Below, piece by piece: positions 56,313-64,000 of a stretch of 64,000 nt of DNA (position 1 is its first letter; the number at the start of each line of letters is the position of its first letter). A program made the translations under genes and the position numbers. Origin of the DNA: Heliocidaris erythrogramma. Its lineage: Eukaryota; Echinodermata; Echinoidea; Camarodonta; Echinometridae. A model generated the notes under the pieces. That model searched no databases and was not told the DNA's origin. It was given only the letters and a program-made list of their open reading frames with translations. The stretch spans positions 61,089,606 to 61,153,605 of the forward strand of contig CM046854.1 of NCBI GenBank assembly GCA_025617745.1, read 5' to 3'.

Positions 56313-56466
56313 AGCCTTTGCAAAAAATTTCGAAAAGGGAGGACAGCTCTGGGGAACTTTGATTTAAGTTACGCAACCATTATTCTCTCATTTCCTTTCG
56401 CATTGTATATATATTTCCACGAGAGTTGCTAAAGCTGTTGTATATATTATTTCCTCACAATATATA
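56307..56466. repeat. 160-bp direct repeat right of the tRNA
   Basis: Partner of 55903-56062; the two copies bracket about 245 bp that contain the tRNA. Confidence 0.9.
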
Positions 56467-57076
56467 TAAATAAATAGTTTTCGCTTTTCCTCAGTTATTA
56501 GTCATGGGTAACTTATCTAGTGGAATTGATATCTTGTGCAAGCACATGATTGCATCACAGATTTTTAACTTATCAAAGAAAAAACAATTTTATTCACTTT
56601 GGTCACCACGGTCTTTCTCAAGATGGTTGGCTGGAACGATCCAGCGAACCCGTTGGTGGTCCAGAGACGATCCAGTAGCTGACCTGGATTCTTTGTCCAT
56701 CCCCTGGGCGCTGAGGAAGTAGGCCTCCTCAGAGGAATCGGCGTGGGGTCGGTAATTGGGAGTGTACACCCTGACCCGGGTGTACACCTCGATGCTGACA
56801 ACAGTTTCTCTGTCCACACAGAGATGGACAGCCTGATGTTAACTTAATGTTTTCTGCTTTATTACCTGGAGTGCACATGAAAATAGGGTAAATTGTAATC
56901 TGCAATATATAATTCTCAATTTGAGATTGTACAAATTGTTATTCATGTCAAAGTCCCCTTAACCATATAAAGGGAACGGAATTTAATGGCATTTGTGAAA
57001 AGTAACGAAAGAAAACGAACATAAAAAAGAAGACATTTTTTTATGGTTGAGAAAATATAATGTACTCTTTATCTTA

Positions 57077-58703
57077 GGCTTCTTTCATCAATCAGCTAAT
57101 GTTTTGTATTGTTTTTCCACATTCTACATCATATTTCACTTCCCTTTTACAACATATAAAAAGTTTTTAAGATTCAATGTCATTTTTAAAGTGTATAATA
57201 GAAAGTGACCGAAAACAAATATTGAAAACTTAGCAATGCTCACTCTTCGAGCTGTCTTTGTGGAAATGAAGCGAGTCATTTCTTCTATAAGCTTCACCTT
57301 CTGTGGAGTAATGGCTGCAAAGATACAGATGAGAGAAAGGAAAATGTTTTTTTAATACTGAACATAATTAATGCTGTGGAAAGAAGAAGCTGGACAAAAT
57401 TCTGCTGAAAAAGTTTGTCACGTACATGTAGTTCTATGTAAAATTTGATAGTTATTTTCTTTCGATAGATTTTTTAAGATGTTTATTTCAGTGGTCTCCA
57501 CATTCAGTTTCATAATTTAAGTTAACTTACCGACAGTAAATGGGAAGTTGGGTGATTCTGTGTTTGGACTGTGCTTAATTTGTCTGTTAGCTTCCTCCAG
57601 ATTCTCCAGTTTTCTTTTTTGCTGCTCCTTCTCTGCTTCCAACTGCTCCATCTTTTTTGTCTTTTCTCGCAAATCTGAAATTGAAAATCCTCCCAAAGCT
57701 TGTCATTTTCCTTCCTTAGGCTGGACACCACTGACTGCAAAATGTTGCCTGCTCATTCTTCCTCCGGTCCAGCAAAGTAATATTTCGACTGGGTGTTTGA
57801 TGAATGAGCCATTTGCGAGGCCAGATCTTCTGCCTCTTTTGCAGATAGTGATAAAGGATGAACTTTTCACATGGGATTCTTCCTCCGGTCCAGCAAAGTA
57901 ATATTTCGACTGGGTGTTTGATGAATGAGCCATGTGCGAGGCCAGATCTTCTGCCTCTTTTGCAGATAGTGATTGCCTTGCCTGAAAGAATAAGATTTAC
58001 GTGTATTATGTGAATGTTATCTATCTTTTCCATGTACAATAACATATCTAGCCTTTCTCAGTCAAGAACATTGCATCCAATTACATAGATTTCAAAACTC
58101 ATTAAGTATCAATAAATATCATTTGAAAATTAGATTGCATTTTCAAAAAATTATTTCAAATAATGTTTAGTCATTTTCATGAATTTCAGTTGAAAAATTA
58201 TAAACCATGCATTCATTCTCACCAAATTCCAACCAGTTATACTAGCAAATATTAGTTGGTAAACCAATTTATAGACACTGAGAATGAGTTGATTGTACAG
58301 TGCAATTCCATTCAAAATAATATTCATACTGATATATTCCATGTTCTCGGCGAAGACATTGTTTTAACCTTTGCTAAAATTTCAAGAAGGTAGGACAGCT
58401 TGGGGAAACTTCAAGTTATGCGACACTACTGGTATTATCTCAATTTATTCCAGTGCTTTTATATGTTGTGATATAGTTTCACGGGTTGTAATAAATGAAT
58501 AAAGAACGAATCCTGACAAATATGCTTAGTTTCCCACTACAGTTCATTTATAATATCCATAAATTTTCAGAAGCCTGTTCTTTTATCAAGTCGAGAACAT
58601 ATCTGTGTGTGGGGGGGGGGGGGGGGGGGGAGTTCTCTCATTTCTTTCACATTGTATTTATTTCCACGAGATTTGCCAAAGTCGTTGTATATGTTATTTC
58701 CTT

Positions 58704-58744
<41 letters not shown>

Positions 58745-59085
58745 GTCACTTTTCCTCACTTATTAGTAATGGGTAACTTATCTAGTGGAATTGATATCTT
58801 GTGCTAGCACATGATTGTATCACAGATTTTAACTTTATAAAAGAAAAAACAATTTTATTCACTTTGGTCACCACTGTCTTTCTCAAGATGGTTGGCTGGA
58901 ACGATCCAGCGAACCCGTTGGTGGTCCAGAGACGATCCAGTAGCTGACCTGGATTCTTTAAGTCCATCCCCTGGGCGCTGAGGAAGTAGGGCTCCTCAGA
59001 GGAATCGGCATGGGGTCAGTAATTGGGAGTGTACACCCTGACCCGGGTGTACACCTCGATGCTGGCAACAGTTTCTCTCAAGATG
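57077..59085 (-). pseudogene. unrecognised coiled-coil gene, block B (tandem copy)
   Basis: Tandem duplicate of block A: 57180-57680 matches 52960-53450, 57930-58425 matches 55330-55800, and 58760-59085 matches 56490-56825. Here the coil exon keeps a correct frame into ITPQKVKLIEE (NRQIKHSPNTESPNFPFTV joined to A), but the VYTPNY exon has a TGA in place of the Tyr codon near 59020, and a deletion has fused a minisatellite unit to SVVSSLRKENDKLWEDFQFQ across a TGA. Block B is broken at different points from block A. Confidence 0.55.
58707..58741. repeat. (AT)n microsatellite after a G tract
   Basis: AT repeat, with a ~20-base G homopolymer at 58611-58630. Neither is present at the equivalent position of block A. 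Confidence 0.9.
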
Positions 59086-59138
59086 GTTAGCTGGAACGAT
59101 CCAGTAGCTGACCTGGATTCTTTAAGTCCATCCAGTAA
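59086..59138. repeat. third short copy of the VYTPNY-exon sequence
   Basis: GATGGTTAGCTGGAACGATC and AGTAGCTGACCTGGATTCTTTAAG repeat 58888-58970 with the middle deleted. It abuts the direct repeat of the TatD unit. Confidence 0.75.
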
Positions 59139-59226
59139 AAGTTCCACACAGTCTTCAGCCCAGAAGTATATGGCGCCCTCTAAAGGGTAAAGGCCTATAG
59201 GGGGTGGGGGTAATTTCTACTACATT
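59139..59226. repeat. 88-bp terminal direct repeat, left copy
   Basis: AAGTTCCACACAGTCTTCAG ... GTGGGGGTAATT...TACATT; matches 61513-61600 at all but about two positions. Holds GGCGCCCTCTAAAGG, a CTCF-like core on the reverse strand (CCTTTAGAGGGCGCC). Confidence 0.92.
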
Positions 59227-59738
59227 CCCCCTGTTTTGAAAAACCCGGCCCAAATCCAAAATGGGCCCGGGAAAATCCCACCCGAATGAAAAGGAAAAAA
59301 AAAATTTCCTTGTCCCAGAACTAAGAGCAATATAGAACCAGAACACGCTCAAAACAAAAACTAGAAACATTTGCCAGAGGAGATTCCCTACCCAGAATAA
59401 TCCACGCTCTCATAGCTGTCCACTTGTCCTTCCGGACTACGGCGCCATCTTACCTACCCAAGAGGTACATTTCTTGAGTTTTTCGGAGAGTGACCGGAGA
59501 ACCGGAAACTCACCTAGGTCCCTCCGGCGCGGGAAGGAGGCGTCAGTGCCATTTGGAAAAAAAGTCTCCCTGGAACAATCATAATATATGCCAACGGGCA
59601 TTTAGAAAAAACCAAAGATATAGATTACATATTTACACATTTGCTAATATAGCAAAAAGTAGTATGATCAAAACTCAAAAGTTCCCACCAGTTAGTTCAT
59701 CACGAACACGGGAATGGATTTCCCGCGGATTTCTGAAC
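59227..59738. other. TatD unit, non-coding part
   Basis: Lies between the left direct repeat and the end of the TatD ORF on the minus strand. No coding signal; possibly its 3' untranslated part. Confidence 0.45.
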
Positions 59739-60509
59739 CTATGGGCCGTAGAGTGCCAGGGGGTTAACCCTGGTTTCCTCTAGGAGTGCCGTGAGCCGTA
59801 CCTGTCTTGCCCCAGCAACCAACTCTCCTACATCCCCAATATAGGCAGGGGTAGCATAAGTGACACCCCCGCCAACCGGTAAATGAGGAGAGTCTGTCTC
59901 CAAAAGCAACCGATCCGGACGGACCCTGCGGAGAGCTATCAACTGATCCTTGGTGAAGGCTTCACCATGGCGTTGAAGCTGAAGTAGGGAAAGCTTTCCC
60001 CCACGCCTCAACCTCCAGAGGACCCAACGTAGAGCAGTGGATATGAATCCGCTGGTGCCTGTTGACCCTCTGCTGAGTTTCTCTCCTACAGACGCGGGAA
60101 GGCTCGTCAGAGGTTGTGGCCCCCTTCCTCCCGCGAATTTGCAGGATCAAGACCCTCCCAGTGGCCCCGACCTTTTCAAGGATGGCCTTGAAAAGAATCA
60201 GCTGTGTTGACCACGTCCCTTGGGGTGTGGAATAATCCAATCCTACTTCCCCGAGGGCACTGGTCCTGGCGTCGCAAATAAGCTTACCCAGAACGTCCAG
60301 GGCCGGGTCATCAAAGGTGGGAGCATACTTGGGGTGCACCCCCACTGCCACCTTCCACCTGCGATCCGAAGGGATCCTAATGCTCCGGTGTCTCTTGGGG
60401 TCGCAGTAGTTGAGGACGCCCCCACAGAGACGCACCGGAACTCGTGGCTTCCTCCAGGAATGGGCCTCTATGCACTCCAGCCGATCCAAATGGAAATGGC
60501 TATCGAAGG
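59739..60509 (-). pseudogene. TatD-family nuclease ORF, frameshifted
   Basis: TatD proteins are metal-dependent 3'-5' nucleases with a TIM-barrel fold. Read from 60509: DSHFHLDRL (HxH metal motif), VAVGVHPKYAP, LGEVGLDYS (Glu motif), GRVLILQIRGRKG, RIHIHCSTLG (His), then after a frameshift near 59970 AFTKDQLIALRRVRPDRLLL, ETDSPHLP (Asp motif) and a typical C-terminus NPLALYGP. The family normally has His in the V-L-H-x-R position; here it is Gln (LILQIRG). The frame is opened by an acceptor-like GTTTAG just before 60509, preceded by an in-frame TAA, so an upstream exon is implied. With a frameshift and a replaced metal ligand it is unlikely to be active. Flanking direct repeats suggest a mobile unit. 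Confidence 0.82.
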
Positions 60510-61512
60510 CTAAACGTTAACCCTAGGCCTAGGCTATAGGACGGCAGGCAAAAATTAACCAAACCCCAAAAACGAGCACAACACACTCCAAATATACGAA
60601 AAATAAAAAAGAATACAAAACTCACCCCGATCACTGGGCTTAACTGCTTGGATCAGTCCACAAAAAGGTTAGAAACCACGCTTGAACTTTGACTCAATCT
60701 GTATAAAGGTGTATGAACGTTCGGTCAGCCAGCTAATGAAAAAAAGATGGCGTCGGATACCGGCGGAGAACACAAAAAATATCCCTCCGCCAATCCCACC
60801 GTGTAGAAAGAGTCGAACGCACGCTGCTCGAGCCGCATGCCGAGGAAAAGTAGTCCGCCGGCTAAAAAATAATCAAACAGGTGAATAATTCCCCCTGAAT
60901 GATCAAAATCACACGCAAAACGAAGGACCAACTTAAAATAGACCTAAATCTAGCACCTCACAAAACAAACAAAGCTCAAACACTCGCTAATCTCACCCAA
61001 TCGTGCACACACGTGCGTCTCTCTCCCTCGTGGAAAATTCCAGGCAAGAAAAATGCCAAGGGCGCCTGAACTACACCTCGAGAAAAGAGGCAGAATAAGA
61101 AAAAATTTCCCAAATCGGGCCGGCGGCGAAGCAAGCCCGACGCAGGAAACACAAAAATATATATTACAACGTTCAAAAGAGGCGAGGCCGACTTATCAGC
61201 CCTGCTCCCAACAAAAATCAAAATTTTACCCTACTGTGATTCCAATATCAGTCACAGCGAACAGCGTAGCCCAACGCACGGGGTCGCACAAAACACCTAT
61301 GCGTATATGGGCAGCTTTAAAAAATTAAAGAGACAAAATTCGCCTACAAAGGCAAAGTTCAGATCTGCACGCAGCGTCAATAATGTAGTTTTGGTCTTAA
61401 GGACCTCAACTACACAAGTAAATAAACTACGGTAAATGGTGAAAAGCGCTGAACTTACCGCAACTAAAGGTTCAGTAATTCCCAGTTCAGTCAGTCTTGT
61501 TCGGTTCAGCAT
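60510..61512. other. TatD unit, upstream part
   Basis: Mostly without recognised protein. On the minus strand, an ATG at 61512-61510 begins directly inside the right direct repeat's edge and opens 18 codons to a good donor (GCG/GTAAGT at 61459/61458). It is phase 0, whereas the TatD exon needs phase 1, so this is not simply exon 1 of the TatD frame. Confidence 0.4.
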
Positions 61513-61600
61513 AAGTTCCACACAGTCTTCAGCCCAGAAGTATATGGCGCCCTCTAAAGGGTAAAGGCCTATAGGGGGTGGGGGTAATTCCTATTACATT
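61513..61600. repeat. 88-bp terminal direct repeat, right copy
   Basis: Partner of 59139-59226, in the same orientation, 2,374 bp apart. On the minus strand, the TatD direction, it would lie 5' of the gene, like a short LTR; it lacks clear TG...CA ends and I see no target duplication. Confidence 0.92.
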
Positions 61601-62024
61601 ATCAACAAAATGTCTCCCAAACGAATTTGAGCATCACCCACAGCAGTTATTTACTTTTGAACTTTCATATTTTAGGATGTTGTCTTCGGATATATGTACT
61701 CAAATGCCCCTGGTATTTTTTTTTGGGGGGGGGGGACAAACTGAGGGGAAGCCATAATATCCTACAACACTGTGAACTGCCTCCACATAAATCAGACTTT
61801 AAAGAACTTTCATTAGGGAAGAAATCGGTATAATGGGTGAATAGTAATTGTACTCAAACCTCAACCCTCACTCAAATCTGTATGGGATTGCTTTTGGATA
61901 TTAGTGATAGTACCAATCAGTATTGTTTATTCACATTGTTGTTAAATACATTCTTACAATACATGTATGTCAAATATCACAAAGCTATATCTGCTTATGG
62001 TAATCAACAATTCTTGAAACTCAC
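61601..62024. other. no gene seen
   Basis: AT-rich, one G tract near 61724. No supported exon. Confidence 0.5.
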
Positions 62025-62210
62025 CTTTACTTTCACATGGCTGAAGAAGTCTTTCCAGAGTTGATAGAACATGGATTTTCCGACAGTTGGTTCCATTGTC
62101 TCTGCCTTCTCCTGCATGTATTGGGTGTAGATGTCCTTTTTGGCCAACGCATATGGTAGTCTCACCTCATCTTTATGGGGCATGCTGTCACCTCGCCTAG
62201 AAATGTAGTC
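62025..62210 (-). CDS. transposon-like exon (LPYALAKKDIY)
   Basis: 62 codons, phase 0 at both ends, between TTAGAG and GTAAAG/GTGAGT: DYISRRGDSMPHKDEV, LPYALAKKDIYTQYMQ, then FYQLWKDFFSHVKVK. The layout (basic start, 'LP...K.D+Y..Y', 'FY.LW..F.HVK') resembles a segment of multi-copy, probably transposase-like invertebrate proteins that lies before a cysteine cluster. No continuation found downstream. Confidence 0.5.
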
Positions 62211-62993
62211 CTCTAACCAGTTCATACATAGTATTGAACAATCGAAAGCTCAGGCCCCTTTTGACTCCATAGTATTGAAGCCACGGGTTTAGTCTTGTGC
62301 TTCACACTAGGCGATCCACAAAATGTCGCATTTTGTACAGCCTCAGTCTTCATTATGAAAAACAAAGTTCTGCTCATGCCAATACAATTAAAAAATGTTC
62401 CTTCACAGACAAGCGGACCATTTGGCATATTCAATTTCCCACGTGTTTTAGATGAGGAAAAGTGCGAGTGAAATCACCGTTTCCTTTCTTGGGCAGTTTT
62501 ACTCCAAAACATCTTTGGTAATTGATAGGTGGTGGTTGATGGTCGTAAATCGAAAGTGAGTGTTGCTTGAAATTGAATAAGTCTTGTATAAGTGACAAAT
62601 GTTCAATGTCCTAACAATTCCTTTTTTTTATTACTCTGCTAGAGAAAAGGCACACAAAAAGACTAACAAAACCAGAATATGGTTGCAAAAAGGTTTAACA
62701 ACGATTAAATGAGACAGAATATATCAGTTTATCATAAAGACTAATGAGCACTTATCAGAAATTATATTATAGTTATGGTTACAGTGAAATTTCAAAACGG
62801 AATTATGTTTACAAAATAATGTAGAAGGCGCTGTTTATAGAGCGGAAGGCCGCCGCTAAGAGTTACCTGATGAAACTGATGCTTGCCCCGACTTGAAACT
62901 GGTGTGGATGCGGCTTGAACAGGTTGAAGTTGGAAAGTTGTACCAACATCCATCCAATGTTAGTACAATCACTTCCCATCCACCACAGCCCTC

Positions 62994-63250
62994 CACTCTG
63001 AATGCAGCAGACAAAGGAAAGGACAATTTATGCAGCTCCTTATTGTACCCAGCACAATTGATCTGGTAGACAAACAAAAATCCCTTATCTAAAAATATGT
63101 AGAACAGGTACCATATGCATATTCATATTCACCTGTTCTAAATTTTTTTACATAAAAGCAAGGAAGGGATGGTATTTTGTTTGGATCCATTTTCTATGGT
63201 ACAATGAGCTGCAAAAATTGTCCACTTGCATTGTTTGTGCGTTCATAGTG
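62994..63250. mobile_element. CACTA-type MITE, diverged copy
   Basis: Ends CACTCTGAATGCAG and GTGCGTTCATAGTG; interior GGACAATTTATGCAGCTCC and TACAATGAGCTGCAAAAATTGTCC. Same family as 27732; the duplication is CTC/CTA, degraded. Confidence 0.8.
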
Positions 63251-63514
63251 CTACATTCTTTGTCGTGGCATGCATCCTATGTTGGCCCGACAAATTCCAT
63301 CCATATTCCAAATTCTCTGACGTGGTACAATTTTGGATTCACAATGCATCAAACGTGTCCAACAAATGTCCATCCTAAATCCACCATAGTCTATATAATT
63401 AACATTGAACAAATGCTTCATTTCATACATTACCCAAATAGTGAAATTAAGCAGCATCTGAAATATCTTTTTTTTTCTAAAACATGTTATATACATTAGT
63501 GTTACACAAGTTAC

Positions 63515-63687
63515 TGTAACTTTCTCAACTTCTGACTCTATAAAGTCCTTGCTTGAACAATCCCTATCCACATCCTCCAAGATTTCTTCTTTTTCTTCCT
63601 TTACATCCAAGATTTCTTTTTCTTCCCTTACATCCTCCAAGATTTCTTCCTGTTTTTCCTCCTTTACATCCAAGATTTCTTTTTTTT
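63515..63687 (-). CDS. acidic repeat exon
   Basis: 173 nt, acceptor GATCTACCAG, donor GTTACA/GTAACT. Encodes tandem copies of KEILDVKEEK and EEILEDV, then DRDCSSKDFIESEVEKVT. Ends phase 0, which fits the exon at 62210-62025, so both may be one gene. Glu/Lys-rich and probably helical. Not recognised. Confidence 0.4.
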
Positions 63688-64000
63688 CTGGTAGATCATA
63701 GATTGGGAGTTACAGTTGGAACAGGCTTTTGCAATGATCCTTAACAGAGGTAGATAAGGATCATTTCAAAAGCAACGGTAAAATTATTATGAAAGATTGG
63801 AGCTGAAAAAAGGCAATCAGCTGGAAAGTTTTGTATCAAACCTTGTATTCTCAAAACACAAAAAGTAAGTTACCTCTCCTCCCAAAGAACTTATAATTTT
63901 GCAAGTAAAATGAAAAGTTGAATGATAATACTTGTGAGAAAACATTTTCCTCAATGTTCCCAATGCAATGCGCATCGTGTATATCAGTGGTTAAGATACA
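63688..64000. other. no gene seen
   Basis: AT-rich end of the window without a supportable feature. Confidence 0.5.

Larger units (their letters stand above)
52735..56819 (-). pseudogene. unrecognised coiled-coil gene, block A
   Basis: Plausible exons in minus-strand order: ~56819-56585 (IEVYTRVRVYTPNYRPHADS, RWIVPANHLEKD), 55378 downward (ARQSLSAKEGEDLASHMAHS, KYYFAGPEEESHV), 53451-53269 (coiled coil EKTKKMEQLEAEKEQQKRKL), 53063-52993 (ITPQKVKLIEEMTRFISTKT) and 52815-52735 (NVDPIPATCTSNTSSDLESD). Borders are GT-AG. A 4-base loss in the coil exon relative to block B (GCTAACAAATTAAGC against GCTAACAGACAAATTAAGC) breaks the phase into the next exon, and the second exon is expanded by an out-of-frame minisatellite. 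Function unknown; likely a pseudogene or mobile-derived gene. Confidence 0.5.

Noticed and set aside
59139-61600. Classical LTR retrotransposon
   Set aside because: No gag, protease, RT or integrase; repeats lack TG...CA ends and I found no flanking duplication or primer site.
1-64000. CRISPR array, prokaryotic operons or riboswitches
   Set aside because: The window has eukaryotic introns and transposons; no array of spaced identical repeats or bacterial gene clusters is present.

Overview
This is an AT-rich, intron-rich animal genomic window dominated by transposable-element debris. Vertebrate-type TTAGGG (CCCTAA on this strand) repeats, GT-AG introns, hAT/CACTA/mariner-like miniature elements, CR1/L2-like and Jockey-like retrotransposon remnants, and an F-box gene resembling vertebrate FBXL18 suggest an invertebrate deuterostome. 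An echinoderm is my best guess, but nothing here proves it.

Layout. 1-18.6 kb is gene-free repeat. It starts with degenerate telomere-like repeats after a perfect hairpin, then a ~180-bp tandem array, several inverted-repeat elements with long G/C homopolymers, a three-level nested insertion (10303-13534), and a decayed CR1/L2-like element (17158-18190). 18.8-39.5 kb is the one convincing host gene: a 13-exon plus-strand FBXL18-like gene. Every exon ends in GT, starts after AG, and the phases all agree, giving 2,079 nt (692 residues plus stop). Its introns carry many miniature elements, three CACTA-type copies within 1.3 kb, a decayed copy of its own exon 10, and in intron 1 eight copies of a CpG-containing 14-mer I cannot assign. 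41.5-43.7 kb holds a decayed minus-strand transposon-like ORF series.

45-64 kb is a patchwork of minus-strand coding pieces: an SGNH/GDSL esterase-like two-exon 3' end, a small three-exon ORF, two spliced exons of a CACTA/EnSpm-like transposase C-terminus, a two-exon ORF with an acidic tail, and an unrecognised gene present in two tandem blocks (about 52.9-56.8 kb and 57.1-59.1 kb), each broken at a different place. A ~121-bp minisatellite lies in that gene. An apparently intact tRNA-Arg(UCU) sits between two ~160-bp direct repeats. A frameshifted TatD-nuclease ORF lies between two 88-bp direct repeats (59139-61600), and further transposon-like exons lie at 62-63.7 kb.

The FBXL18-like gene would encode a substrate-recognition subunit of an SCF ubiquitin ligase. 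Most of the remaining coding signal appears to be mobile or mobile-derived. All calls come from reading the sequence; no database search was run.
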